NCBI GenBank assembly: GCA_965200685.1
Contig: OZ241379.1
Location: 1,612,001 to 1,676,000, forward strand
Source: Bin5 sp965200685
GTDB taxonomy: Bacteria > Chloroflexota > Anaerolineae > Caldilineales > Caldilineaceae
Length of the DNA stretch: 64,000 bases
Direction: 5' to 3'
Shown here: in pieces, positions 8,492 to 17,612 of the stretch
How positions within the stretch are numbered: position 1 is the stretch's first letter
Layout: each line of letters starts with the position of its first letter
The notes under the pieces: model-generated
Databases searched by the model: none
Seen by the model: only the letters and a program-made list of their open reading frames with translations
What the model was told of the DNA's origin: nothing
Translations under genes and position numbers: made by a program

Positions 8492-9118
8492 TCACACGCC
8501 CGGCGGTGGTTCCGGCGCGAGGTCCAACTCCTGCAGCAATCCGACCAGACTGAAATTCATCGCCAGGACCACAGATGCCGGGGTGAGGAGGAATATCGGC
8601 AGGACAGTGACAACGCTGACTCCCAGCAACAGGATCTGGAACAGCAACATCAGAAATGTGTAGAGCGGATGCCGCAAGGAGAGAATAAAGGCATTCCGTA
8701 AAATCAGCTTGATACTCATCTCGTCTTGCTGCCAGAGCAAGGGGAAAAAATACTGCCCAGCCATTAAAATAATGACCAGCACCCAAATCCAGACAATACT
8801 GATGACTTGTGCCCAAGTGGCAGAGTTCGTCCCGTAAAAGCGAATGTTGATCAACACCCCCGCGAGCAGCAGAAGATTGATGCCCAACAGGAGCCAACTC
8901 TTGCTGATTGTACTGCGGGCCCCTTCCCAGAAGAAAGCACTCTCCACTCGCTTATAGTTAGCGACCCGGTTGGCCGCGTTGTGGATGCCGGCTGTCACCG
9001 GCCCGGCAGGCAACACAAGGAAGACCCCAACCCACCAGAGCACACTGAGCCAGACCCACAGGAGCAGGTCCTCATACAGTGCTTTGATCGTGCGCCACAT
9101 GACTGTGAAGGCTTTCAT
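8492..9118 (-). CDS. YesL-like (DUF624) integral membrane protein
   Basis: 208 residues with about five hydrophobic segments and the family's opening MWRTIKALYEDLLLWVWLSVLWW followed by LPAGPVTAG and a basic loop. YesL/DUF624 proteins occur beside sugar ABC importers in Firmicutes and Chloroflexota; the precise role is not known. The gene is convergent with the toxin pair and divergent from metG. The C-terminus is acidic/Pro-rich (DLAPEPPPGV). Family call is by topology and motif memory. Confidence 0.7.
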   Translation of the reverse strand: MKAFTVMWRTIKALYEDLLLWVWLSVLWWVGVFLVLPAGPVTAGIHNAANRVANYKRVESAFFWEGARSTISKSWLLLGINLLLLAGVLINIRFYGTNSATWAQVISIVWIWVLVIILMAGQYFFPLLWQQDEMSIKLILRNAFILSLRHPLYTFLMLLFQILLLGVSVVTVLPIFLLTPASVVLAMNFSLVGLLQELDLAPEPPPGV

Positions 9119-9441
9119 TCAGTAACACCCGTTCTCGGTTATCGGTTCTCGTGGCGATGCAGTTACAACTAGCCATGAGTATACCATCAGCCGGGCAATC
9201 TGTCAGTTTTGCAGTTGCTCAAAATCAAGCAGAACTCTCTGGCGTAACACCTTGTCGGGTGCTAGCGTAAAGGAGTGTCAGGACAATATCCTATTCCTGT
9301 ATCCTGATCTCAACTTGCCATATCTCATCTGAGACGGCTACAATGGTAAAGAACGTTACACTGCAGTGGCTCGTGGAGAGCAGCTCATGACGAGGAACTG
9401 TTCCATGCGCCACTCTCCATGCTTGTTGATGAGGACGACCG
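9119..9441. other. 323-base intergenic region upstream of metG
   Basis: No gene was found. It holds the divergent control region for the YesL-like gene and metG, including a sigma-70-like promoter candidate (9315-9344) and an imperfect inverted repeat TCAGGA...TCCTGA around 9278-9307 just before it. Confidence 0.5.
9315..9344 (+). promoter_or_regulatory. Candidate promoter for metG
   Basis: TTGCCA (9315-9320), an 18-base spacer, then TACAAT (9339-9344), about 98 bases before the metG start. Matches four of six and five of six consensus bases respectively. Confidence 0.45.
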
Positions 9442-11208
9442 ATGACGAATCAACCACGAAAGATCCTTGTGTGCGTTGCCTGGCCATATGCCAATGGGGA
9501 AAAGCATATCGGCCAGATCGCCGGCGCGTATTTGCCGCCGGATATCTTTGCTCGCTATCAGCGGATGGCGGGGAACGATGTGCTCATGGTCAGCGGCTCC
9601 GACACCCACGGCACGCCCATCACCCTACAGGCGGAAAAGGAAGGCATTTCTGCCGCAGAAGTGGTGGACAAATACCACGCGCTGTTCGTGGAAGGCTGCC
9701 TAGCGATGGGCTTGACCTTCGATCTGTACACCCATACGGAGACCCAAAACCACTGGGATGTCACCCAACAGATATTTCTACGCCATGTGACAAACGAGTA
9801 TATCTACAAAGACGTACAGAAACAGTGGTTTGATCCCCAAGCAGGACGCTTTTTGGCGGACCGGTACGTGGAAGGGACATGCCCTTTCTGCGGTTTTGCG
9901 GAGGCCCGGGGCGATCAGTGTGATACCTGCGGTCGCCTGTACGATGCCCTAGAACTGACCAATACCCGTTCCAAATTGAGCGGTGCCACCGATCTGGAAG
10001 TGCGGGAAACCGAACACTTTTTCCTCGATCTCGGTCAACTCAACGAACCATTACTCGAGTGGATCGGCAGCGGGAAGGAACACTGGCGCAACAATGTCCT
10101 CAATTTTACCAAAGGGCAACTGAACCTACAGGAGTTGCGGGGCCGGGCCATCACCCGAGATATCGACTGGGGCATTGCCATTCCCCAGGAGGGATACGAA
10201 GACAAGCGCATTTACGTCTGGTACGATGCGGTGCAGGGCTACCTGAGCGCGGCAATTGAATGGGCGCAGCTTGTTGGTGAGTCCAATCGCTGGCAGGAAT
10301 GGTGGGACCGCAACACTACGCCGGATGCCCGACACTATTATTTCATCGGCAAGGACAATATCCCGTTCCACACCCAGATCTGGCCGGGGATGATCATGGC
10401 CTACAACGACGAACCAGGGGCTATGGATGACAAGGTGCGTCTACAGCTGCCCTATGATGTGCCGGCCAACGAGTACCTCAACTTCCGGGGGGCCCAGTTC
10501 AGCACCAGCCGGGGCAATGTCATCGGCTGGAATTCCGTGCTGGCCGAATTTCAAGCGGACGCCTGGCGCTATGTCCTGACAGCCATGGCCCCCGAGAACG
10601 CGGATAGTGAATTCACCTGGCCGGATTTCAACGAGCGGGTCAATAATGAACTGGTGGCCAATTGGGGCAACCTCGCCAACCGAGTACTGGGATTCGCCTA
10701 TAATCGCTTTGATGGAATCGTACCCCAGCCGGGTACATTTGACAGCACAGACCAGGCCCTGCTGGACACCATCCGCCAGGGATTTGACGATGTGGCAGCC
10801 CAATACGAGGCAGTGAAATTGAAATCCGCCCTCCAAGAGGTGCGCGGCCTGAGCCAGCGGGTAAACCAGTACCTGAACGAAAAGGAACCATGGAAGACGA
10901 TCAAAACCAACCCGCAGGCCGCGCGCACAGCTGTATACAGCGCGCTGCAGGCCATTGATTGGCTGAAGTTGATGTGGGCCCCGATTCTCCCCCACAGTAG
11001 CGAACAGCTACATTTCTATCTCGGCTATACACAGCCGCTGTTCGGCCATCTATATACCGAATCCATTGAAGACGCACGGGGCAGCCATCTGGTCCTGCGC
11101 TATGACCACAGCAAGGCCAGTGCTGTCTGGCAGGCCGACACCCTGCCGGTCGGGCAGGCGTTACAGAAACCGGCCCCACTGTTTACAAAGATAGAGGGCA
11201 ATGGCTAG
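9442..11208 (+). CDS. metG: Methionyl-tRNA synthetase
   Basis: 588 residues. Class I aminoacyl-tRNA synthetase that charges tRNA-Met. The HIGH-type motif is HIGQ (residues 22-25), the KMSKS-type loop is FSTSRGN near residue 352, and the connective domain carries four zinc-ligand cysteines in CPFCGF...CDTCGRL. The C-terminal anticodon-binding helices (RVNQYLNEKEPWK) are present; there is no C-terminal EMAP/tRNA-binding extension. GAGG at about 9429 serves as SD. The last bases overlap the next gene by 8. Confidence 0.97.
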   Translation: MTNQPRKILVCVAWPYANGEKHIGQIAGAYLPPDIFARYQRMAGNDVLMVSGSDTHGTPITLQAEKEGISAAEVVDKYHALFVEGCLAMGLTFDLYTHTETQNHWDVTQQIFLRHVTNEYIYKDVQKQWFDPQAGRFLADRYVEGTCPFCGFAEARGDQCDTCGRLYDALELTNTRSKLSGATDLEVRETEHFFLDLGQLNEPLLEWIGSGKEHWRNNVLNFTKGQLNLQELRGRAITRDIDWGIAIPQEGYEDKRIYVWYDAVQGYLSAAIEWAQLVGESNRWQEWWDRNTTPDARHYYFIGKDNIPFHTQIWPGMIMAYNDEPGAMDDKVRLQLPYDVPANEYLNFRGAQFSTSRGNVIGWNSVLAEFQADAWRYVLTAMAPENADSEFTWPDFNERVNNELVANWGNLANRVLGFAYNRFDGIVPQPGTFDSTDQALLDTIRQGFDDVAAQYEAVKLKSALQEVRGLSQRVNQYLNEKEPWKTIKTNPQAARTAVYSALQAIDWLKLMWAPILPHSSEQLHFYLGYTQPLFGHLYTESIEDARGSHLVLRYDHSKASAVWQADTLPVGQALQKPAPLFTKIEGNG

Positions 11209-12700
11209 TGAACACCCCAGGCCAGTGCGATTCCTAGCTACAGATCATTGGGCACTGGCCCTTGTCATTACCGTTTACGTTGCTCTCGCGGCCCTTTTCG
11301 CGCTCACCACCCCGCCCTGGCAGAATCCAGATGAACCAGCCCACTACAACTATGTGGCCTATGTGGCGAGCGAACGCCGCTTGCCCGTTCTGCAGATGGG
11401 CGATTACGACGAAGGGTACCTGCAGCGGCTGAAAGACGAGCGGTTTCGGCCGGGCCTGTCTGTTGCAGGGGTACGCTATGAATTTCATCAGCCACCCCTC
11501 TACTATCTGCTGGCCGCGCCAGTCTATTGGTTGAGCGGCGGCAATCTGCTGGCCTTGCGGCTGTTCAATGTTGCCTTGGGTGCTGGTGTCATCCTGCTGG
11601 TTTTCGCCTGTGCGCGCATCATTGTGCCCACACCTCGCTTTATCGCCCTCGGCGCGGCCGCCTTTGCTGCGTTCCTGCCCATGCACTTGGCGTTGATGGC
11701 AGCGGTCAACAATGATGTGCTGGCCGAACTGGTGATCGCCGGCGGCTGTGTAATGCTCTTGCGCTGGCAAACCACAGGGCACAGGCCCCTGGGGTTAGTC
11801 ATTGTCTCTCTGTGTATAGGCCTCGGTTTTCTCACCAAGGCCACGGCCTACGTTCTCCTCCCCGTTGCCCTGCTCACAGTGACCGCAGTGCTTGTTATCG
11901 GGCGTATCTCTGGCCCTGTGCGCCTCAGCCAGTACGCCTTCCTCCTTGCCCCGGCCATGCTCCTGGGCCTCCCTTTGTGGATACGAAACAGCCTTGTATA
12001 CGGCAACCTAGACTTTCTGGGCCTGGCTTGGCATGATGTGGTGGTGAGCGGACAGCCAACCACAGCCGGCTGGATAGCAGCCCATGGTTGGGTCGCCTAT
12101 TGGCAGAGGGCTTTGGAGTTTACTGCCAAAAGTTTTTGGGGGGTATTCGGCTGGCTCGGCGTCTTTATGGATGCTCGCATCTATACCTATCTTTTCATTC
12201 TGTCTGGCATGGCGGCAATGGGCATCATGTTGCGGCTGCCATCCCAGTGGCGTATGGCTGCTGAAAGGTGGCGCACAACAGCGGCGAGTCACAGCTATTT
12301 GGCACTGCTGTTGTTGGGGGGGGGGGTCTTGGCCGCCTATGGCTGGTACAATCTGGGCTTTATCCAACACCAAGGCCGCTATCTTTTGCCGGCCCTGCCC
12401 GCTTGGAGCCTACTCTTCGCGGTGGGCTGGTGGGCTGTGCTGGAGAGGCGGGCCAGTGGAATCGCTGGGGGCCTTCTGCTCATAGCGGCTGGCATGGGTC
12501 TTGGTACGTTCGACAGATGGACGGTTCTGCTCTGCGGCCTTGTCGGGGCTGGTCTGCTGCTGCATGGAGTGCTGGCGAGGTACCGTTGGGGCCATGCCCT
12601 GCGCTGTGGTCTGTATTGTGCTATATTCTTGTCATTGATCGTGCTGGACACAGCACTTCCTTTCCTGTATATTATCCCCCAGCTACGGAGGCTGCTGTAA
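11201..12700 (+). CDS. Multi-pass membrane glycosyltransferase-like protein (GT39/DUF2142 type)
   Basis: 499 residues with about ten hydrophobic segments. The first periplasmic loop holds TTPPWQNPDEPAHYNYV, the acidic D-E motif found in GT-C fold transferases and DUF2142 proteins that use lipid-linked sugars; a second loop has FHQPPLYY. Likely an envelope glycosyltransferase with unknown acceptor. The start overlaps metG by 8 bases. A run of 11 G (12316-12326, encoding LLGGGV) lies in the coding region, so slippage there would truncate the last third. Stop at 12698-12700. Confidence 0.7.
   Translation: MASEHPRPVRFLATDHWALALVITVYVALAALFALTTPPWQNPDEPAHYNYVAYVASERRLPVLQMGDYDEGYLQRLKDERFRPGLSVAGVRYEFHQPPLYYLLAAPVYWLSGGNLLALRLFNVALGAGVILLVFACARIIVPTPRFIALGAAAFAAFLPMHLALMAAVNNDVLAELVIAGGCVMLLRWQTTGHRPLGLVIVSLCIGLGFLTKATAYVLLPVALLTVTAVLVIGRISGPVRLSQYAFLLAPAMLLGLPLWIRNSLVYGNLDFLGLAWHDVVVSGQPTTAGWIAAHGWVAYWQRALEFTAKSFWGVFGWLGVFMDARIYTYLFILSGMAAMGIMLRLPSQWRMAAERWRTTAASHSYLALLLLGGGVLAAYGWYNLGFIQHQGRYLLPALPAWSLLFAVGWWAVLERRASGIAGGLLLIAAGMGLGTFDRWTVLLCGLVGAGLLLHGVLARYRWGHALRCGLYCAIFLSLIVLDTALPFLYIIPQLRRLL
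12316..12326 (+). repeat. G11 homopolymer inside the glycosyltransferase-like gene
   Basis: Eleven consecutive G within codons for Gly-Gly-Gly. In other bacteria tracts of this length in envelope genes are slippage-prone. At the length seen here the frame is intact. Confidence 0.7.
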
Positions 12701-12787
12701 GCTCAGAATTCTCTGGCCTCAGATTGCCATACTCTATGGTATCTTCCATTTCGGCAAAAAAAGCGTCATAAACGGAGGCGTAATCCC

Positions 12788-13669
12788 ATGACCATCACAG
12801 GCAAGGCCTTGCAGTACGGCCTGACCACAGACGAACGCCAGCAATTTGAGGAGGCCGGCTATTTCACCATCAACAACGCGCTTTCGCCCAAGCAGATCGA
12901 CATCCTCACGGCTGAGGTAGACCGGATCTACGCTGGCGCGCTGGTAAAGGGCTTTGATGCCACTGTTTCCTTTTTTCACCCCAATTTTATTCCCGATAGC
13001 GACGAATTTCTGAAGCTGGTTGATTTTGAAAAAACTCTGCCAAAGGTATGGGAGATACTCGGCTGGAACATCTACCTCTACCACGCCCACCTGATCGTCA
13101 CGCCAGCCAACCGTGCAAATGCTGCAAGCACTGGGCCTACCGACACTGTTGCCTATGCCAGCCAGGTCCGCACGTTCGGCTGGCATCAGGACAGTGGCCG
13201 CATCAATCGGGACATTGAAACCCACCCTCGGCCCCGCATCTCATTGAAGATCGCCTACTTTCTCTCGGATGTGAGCAAGCCGGGGCGAGGCAACTTCTGG
13301 GTCGTGCCCGGCAGCCATCTGCGCGATGAGATCGACAAACCGGCTGATGGCATCGGCCAACCGCACGGGGCCATACCGGTGTTGGCAAAGCCGGGGGATG
13401 CAGTCTTCTTTGACCGGCGGCTATGGCATACGGCCAGCCCTAACTGGTCCGATATCACACGGAAAGTACTCTTCTATGGGTACGGCTATCGCTGGATCCG
13501 CACCAAGGACGACATGACTGTAGACCAGCTGTGGGAAGGCAGCGATCCCATTCGTCGCCAGCTATTGGGGTGGGGCATCAATGCCAATGGTTTCTTCTCG
13601 CCGACAGACGATGACGTGCCCCTGAAGGTCTGGTTGGAAGAGAACAACGGCAGTGGAGCAAACCTCTAG
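12788..13669 (+). CDS. Phytanoyl-CoA dioxygenase (PhyH)-family oxygenase
   Basis: 293 residues. Fe(II)/2-oxoglutarate-dependent oxygenase fold: the metal triad is visible as H-x-D in FGWHQDSGR and a distal His in RRLWHTASPNW, with the 2-oxoglutarate-binding Arg nearby (ITRKVLFYGYGYRW). The N-terminal F-x-x-x-GYF(T)INNALS is the usual family opening. These enzymes hydroxylate a range of small molecules; the substrate is not predictable here. SD GGAGG at 12774-12778. Convergent with the AraC-type regulator. Confidence 0.85.
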   Translation: MTITGKALQYGLTTDERQQFEEAGYFTINNALSPKQIDILTAEVDRIYAGALVKGFDATVSFFHPNFIPDSDEFLKLVDFEKTLPKVWEILGWNIYLYHAHLIVTPANRANAASTGPTDTVAYASQVRTFGWHQDSGRINRDIETHPRPRISLKIAYFLSDVSKPGRGNFWVVPGSHLRDEIDKPADGIGQPHGAIPVLAKPGDAVFFDRRLWHTASPNWSDITRKVLFYGYGYRWIRTKDDMTVDQLWEGSDPIRRQLLGWGINANGFFSPTDDDVPLKVWLEENNGSGANL

Positions 13670-13752
13670 CCCTGGAGGGACGTCCAAGACAGCTTGCTGA
13701 TCTGCGCGACAGATCAATGCCCTGTACGAGAACGCCTCCTCCAGCTCTTCGC

Positions 13753-15180
13753 CTATTTATACGGCCAGACGATCTCCATAAACAGCTCATCCTTCTCCGC
13801 CTCGCTGTCCATGGGACTGGTCAGATAGACTTCACGGGGGGAGTCCGCGATCTGGTGGCCGTTGTCTTCGATCCATTTGAAGACCGCATCATAGTATCCT
13901 AAGATCTCTGGGAAATGGGCCTGCTGCAGAGTCAGCACTGTATAGGCGACGGGCCCGCCGGCCAAGACCCGGCTCCGCACGACAAGGCCTTCACAGGATC
14001 CCGCCGCGGAGATGCTCCTGCCTTGGCCGCTCCCCACGGGAACCGACTTGACCGGGATGCCGACCTCCACTGGCCCGTCGTGTTCTTCGCTCACATGGCC
14101 GTGATAGATGGCGACTGGGTTGCCGTCTCGCTCAATGCCCAGTTCTTCAATGATCTTGGCCAGTTGCTCATAGGCATCATGCAGGTATGTGGTGAGTTCG
14201 CCGATATAGACAGGGCGGGTAAGGCTGAACATCTGGCGGTCCAGCAGTTCAGTCGTCTGAATTTCGGGGGACATCTGTTTCTCCTTGCGCTGTAGCTCGT
14301 AGAGGGAGCCATGGATGGGAATATAAATTGTAACGGCTTCGTCGCGGCCGCGCTGAAAGCCGGGGACAGTGACACTTTCTTCGTAGGGTGCTGCCTCCCG
14401 CAGGTGTATGTCGTTCTGCGGCAGCCAGCACTTATAGATGGCCTGCCACAAGGCTTCCCGGCGGCCTCCTTCATGGCGGAAGACCGCATAGATGCCACCT
14501 GGCAGACGCTGTACTCCGACCCGACCATGGGGCTGGACCGACTGTCCATGTACGAACATGCCGGCATCCACTCGCATCTTTTCCCGTTCCGTGATGCCTG
14601 GGTTTGGGCGATCATGGCAGACCCGTACAAATGCGGGCTGGCCTTCCATGCCATCCCCAAGACCGAGATGCTGTCCTAGCAGACGCCAGATGGCCTCACT
14701 GTCCGCTTCAGGGCCTATACAAGGGATATAGGCCATCTCTTGCTCTGGGTGTTGACGGAACTCCGGCTGCAGACAGAGCGGCTCCCAATTGTTGACATAC
14801 TGGGAACCAAGGGGGCCCCGCTCTGTGCGAAATCTGCGGGGGCTGCTGTGGAAGTGCTTCTTAAAGGCCCGCCCAAATGCGGCCGGTGTTTCGTAGCCGG
14901 CCTCTAGCGCAATATGCGTCACCGACTCACTTCCGAAGATCAAACGACGGGCCGCCCACTCCAAGCGGATGCGCCGCACATACTCGCTCAAGGTTTCATG
15001 TAGATACGTGGCAAAAAGACGATGAAAATAAAAGGGCGAAAAGCCAGCCACTGCCGCCAAAGATTCAACGGTCAAAGAGGCGTCCAAGTTCTCTTGGATA
15101 TGCAGAAGCACGGCATTGAGCCGTTCTTGATGATGGAGGACCGTCTCCGCTCGCGTCTGTACGTCTTGTTCTGTCATCAT
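13753..15180 (-). CDS. AraC-family regulator fused to two GyrI-like effector domains
   Basis: 475 residues. The N-terminal 105 residues are an AraC/XylS double helix-turn-helix (SLAAVAGFSPFYFHRLF and HIALEAGYETPAAFGRAFKKHF). It is followed by a GyrI-like (SOUL/SHV ligand-binding) domain at about 150-290 and a second one at about 303-475. The second starts with Met303, and the DNA before it reads AAGGAG-N6-ATG, a strong ribosome-binding site inside the frame (ATG at 14274). So this may be a recent fusion of a Rob/MarA-like regulator with a stand-alone GyrI gene, or a gene with two products. It is divergent from an enolase-superfamily enzyme, which it probably controls. Confidence 0.88.
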   Translation of the reverse strand: MMTEQDVQTRAETVLHHQERLNAVLLHIQENLDASLTVESLAAVAGFSPFYFHRLFATYLHETLSEYVRRIRLEWAARRLIFGSESVTHIALEAGYETPAAFGRAFKKHFHSSPRRFRTERGPLGSQYVNNWEPLCLQPEFRQHPEQEMAYIPCIGPEADSEAIWRLLGQHLGLGDGMEGQPAFVRVCHDRPNPGITEREKMRVDAGMFVHGQSVQPHGRVGVQRLPGGIYAVFRHEGGRREALWQAIYKCWLPQNDIHLREAAPYEESVTVPGFQRGRDEAVTIYIPIHGSLYELQRKEKQMSPEIQTTELLDRQMFSLTRPVYIGELTTYLHDAYEQLAKIIEELGIERDGNPVAIYHGHVSEEHDGPVEVGIPVKSVPVGSGQGRSISAAGSCEGLVVRSRVLAGGPVAYTVLTLQQAHFPEILGYYDAVFKWIEDNGHQIADSPREVYLTSPMDSEAEKDELFMEIVWPYK

Positions 15181-15190
15181 GCCAACAGTA

Positions 15191-15238
15191 TAGCAGAAAC
15201 CATCTGGGCAAACTATCCAATCCTTGCGGTTTCTGCTA
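15191..15238. promoter_or_regulatory. 11-bp inverted repeat in the AraC/dehydratase divergent region
   Basis: TAGCAGAAACC (15191-15201) and GGTTTCTGCTA (15228-15238) are perfect complements separated by 26 bases. The right arm overlaps the -35 of the plus-strand promoter, so it is a good operator candidate for the adjacent regulator. Confidence 0.5.
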
Positions 15239-15253
15239 CCATTTGTCTATCAT
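15224..15253 (+). promoter_or_regulatory. Candidate promoter for the enolase-superfamily gene
   Basis: TTGCGG (15224-15229), 18-base spacer, TATCAT (15248-15253), 19 bases before the start codon at 15273. Confidence 0.4.
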
Positions 15254-15272
15254 CCATGCAGCGGAGGAACCC

Positions 15273-16439
15273 ATGCAGATCACAAAAATTACACCCTTTA
15301 TTATCAACGCCGGCTGGCGCAACTGGATTCTCGTGAAAGTGGAAACAGACGAAGGCATCAGCGGCTGGGGGGAGTGCAGCGACCAAGCAGTGTACGGAGT
15401 CGTCGGTACCATTCGGGACCTGGCCCCAGTGGTGATGGGCAAAGATCCCAGAGCCTACCAACAGCGTTGGTGGGATATGTACCGGGCCTTGCAATCTAGC
15501 CCCGGCGGCATTGGGGCCAAGGCCATTGCTGGCATCGAACTGGCCCTGGTGGATATTGCGGCCCGCGCGCGGGATTGCTCTGTGGTCGAGTTGTTTGGCG
15601 GCCCTCTGCGAGAGAGTGTGCGGGTCTACTGGTCCCACTGCGGCACCAGCCGTATCCGCTGCCATGAACTGATGGGCACGCCGCCTCTGCGTTCCATGGC
15701 AGATGTGGCTGCTCTCGGCCAGGAGGTGGTGGCAAAAGGCTTTACCGCGCTCAAGACCAACATTCTCTTTCCCGGTGATCCCGGCTCTGTCTACTTTCCC
15801 GGACGCCTGCCCGGCTCTGTAACCGACCAGGTGGCGTCGAACGCCCTGATCGACCATATCGTCACCTTGGTCGGCACCTTCCGGGACGCGGTCGGGCCCC
15901 ACGTGGATCTGCTTCTGGACCTGAACTTCAACTTTAAGCCGGAGAGTTGCCTAGAGATCGCCCGCGCGCTGGAATCGTTTCACCTGCTGTGGCTGGAAAT
16001 CGATCTCTACGAACCGCAAGCCCTCGCAGAGGTACGGCGCAAGACCCGTACCCGTATCTGCAGCGGTGAGACCCTCTACTACGAGCGTCAGTTTCTGCCC
16101 TATCTCCAGGCCAGAGCCGCAGATTTCCTGATGATCGACGTACCCTGGAACGGCTTCGCGCCGTCCAAACGAGTGGGAGAACTAGCCCAGACCTTCCAGG
16201 TGAACATTGCGCCCCATAACTACTACAGCCACCTGTCATCCTACATCAGCGCCAGCCTGTGTGCTGTCCTGCCGAATGTGCGGATTATGGAGATCGACAT
16301 CGATGATGTGCCCTGGAAGGATGAGATGGTCACAAACCCGCCCGAAATCATCAACGGGGCTATGACCGTCCCCAGCGGGCCAGGGTGGGGTGTGGAGATC
16401 CTCGAGGAGATACTACTAGCCCATCGGCTGGCCGAGTAG
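15273..16439 (+). CDS. Mandelate racemase/muconate lactonizing (enolase superfamily) sugar-acid dehydratase-like
   Basis: 388 residues starting at the ATG at 15273 with GGAGG at about 15263; an upstream in-frame start at 15243 has no SD. The N-terminal capping domain (MQITKITPFII...WILVKVETDEGISGWGE) and a TIM barrel with three acidic metal ligands are visible: D in LLLDLNFNF, E in LWLEIDLYEP and E in CSGETLYY. A catalytic His may lie in APHNYYSHLSS. This is the D-galactonate dehydratase/mandelate racemase subgroup, which acts on sugar acids. Exact substrate unknown; the neighbouring regulator and sugar ABC operon suggest carbohydrate catabolism. Confidence 0.85.
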   Translation: MQITKITPFIINAGWRNWILVKVETDEGISGWGECSDQAVYGVVGTIRDLAPVVMGKDPRAYQQRWWDMYRALQSSPGGIGAKAIAGIELALVDIAARARDCSVVELFGGPLRESVRVYWSHCGTSRIRCHELMGTPPLRSMADVAALGQEVVAKGFTALKTNILFPGDPGSVYFPGRLPGSVTDQVASNALIDHIVTLVGTFRDAVGPHVDLLLDLNFNFKPESCLEIARALESFHLLWLEIDLYEPQALAEVRRKTRTRICSGETLYYERQFLPYLQARAADFLMIDVPWNGFAPSKRVGELAQTFQVNIAPHNYYSHLSSYISASLCAVLPNVRIMEIDIDDVPWKDEMVTNPPEIINGAMTVPSGPGWGVEILEEILLAHRLAE

Positions 16440-16450
16440 TGGCTGAGTGT

Positions 16451-17575
16451 TTAGCGGATGCGGATCACCTCCCCAACAATGCGTGTCGGCCCATCCGGGC
16501 CGGGGATGGGCCGATTCGGCGTGCCCTGGCCGCTTGAAATGTAGATTTCCCCCACAGGGGTGAGGGTGATATTGGTGGGCATGTCCAATCCATCTGCCAG
16601 AATATGGCGCGGGCCGTCCGGCGAATAGCGGCTGACCCGCCCGCTGTAGCGCAGATAGCCGCCATGGAGTGCTGGTTGGTTCGGGTCGAATAGATCATGG
16701 GTGCGCTCGAGCAAGTCCGCGTACCCACTGGTCATCTCAACAACGAAGATGCTGCCGGTCCGGTCCACTGCCACATCCACCGGCGTCGTCAGGCCGGTGA
16801 TGGCGTCTTCAACCTGACCTGTGGACGGGTCCACCCGCACGATTTTGCCATCGCCGGGTATGAAGGGGCGTACCTCACCCTGTATGGCCAATGCACCGGA
16901 AAAGAGGGCCACCAGCACATCGCCAGTGCGCGGGTCCACGGCCAGCCCCGCAGGCACCGACTGCTGGCCATTGGCCAGGGTATCAAACTGAACGACCTGC
17001 CGGTAGGTCCCGTTGTCGATCTGTACGACAGACAACGCATTGGCCGTACTCTCCGCCAAATAGATGCGGGAGAAGTCCCGCGAGAAGGCCAGGCCGTTCA
17101 TATTGCTGCGCTGGGCCAGATTGCGGCCCATACGCTTGTACGGGCTGATCTCATACAGCCCGATACGGTCTAGGCCACCGTCAATGCTCAGGAAGAGGCG
17201 GCCATCAGGATGGCGCAGCAGGTCGCCGGGCCCATTGACTTCGTCCCGGCGGGTAGAGAAGTACTGCAGCGCATTGTATGTGGGCAGGTGGCGAAACCAA
17301 TCAATGCGCTCGCCTTCATCCTTGAAATCACCATCGCGGTTGCGGTCCTGGAAGTGGGAAAGCTTGCCGCTCCAGTCTGTGGGTTCAACTGCATTGTAGC
17401 CACTGCCCGCTTCAGCCACCAGCAGGGAACCATCGGCCAGCACAACCACACCACGAGGATTGTCCATCCCGCTGAGGACGGTCTCAATGACCGGGGAGGC
17501 CAAAGGGGGTGGCGCGGCTACGCAGGCAGAAAGAAGGAACGCAACTATGAAAGTTGCTGCGTTTGGCGGTCGCAC
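16451..17575 (-). CDS. Lipoprotein beta-propeller (ScyD/ScyE or sugar-dehydrogenase-like)
   Basis: 374 residues. A lipoprotein signal ends in FLLSAC (Cys18). The rest is a six-bladed propeller with repeated blades such as NPRGVVVLADGSLLVAEAG, GPGDLLRHPDGRLFLSIDGG, VPAGLAVDPRTGDVLVALFSG and TPVDVAVDRTGSIFVVEM. Such proteins bind or oxidise sugars or act as scaffolds; no PQQ-site can be assigned with confidence. It lies 37 bases downstream of the ABC ATPase gene and ends the operon, so a role in extracellular sugar capture or processing is plausible. Convergent with the dehydratase gene, 11 bases apart. Confidence 0.75.
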   Translation of the reverse strand: MRPPNAATFIVAFLLSACVAAPPPLASPVIETVLSGMDNPRGVVVLADGSLLVAEAGSGYNAVEPTDWSGKLSHFQDRNRDGDFKDEGERIDWFRHLPTYNALQYFSTRRDEVNGPGDLLRHPDGRLFLSIDGGLDRIGLYEISPYKRMGRNLAQRSNMNGLAFSRDFSRIYLAESTANALSVVQIDNGTYRQVVQFDTLANGQQSVPAGLAVDPRTGDVLVALFSGALAIQGEVRPFIPGDGKIVRVDPSTGQVEDAITGLTTPVDVAVDRTGSIFVVEMTSGYADLLERTHDLFDPNQPALHGGYLRYSGRVSRYSPDGPRHILADGLDMPTNITLTPVGEIYISSGQGTPNRPIPGPDGPTRIVGEVIRIR

Positions 17576-17612
17576 GATGCCCTAGAGGGAAGCTCACAGT
17601 AAAACCATAGCA

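Noticed and set aside
8807..9172. Plus-strand open frame opposite the YesL-like gene
   Set aside because: No SD, compositional shadow of a membrane protein on the other strand.
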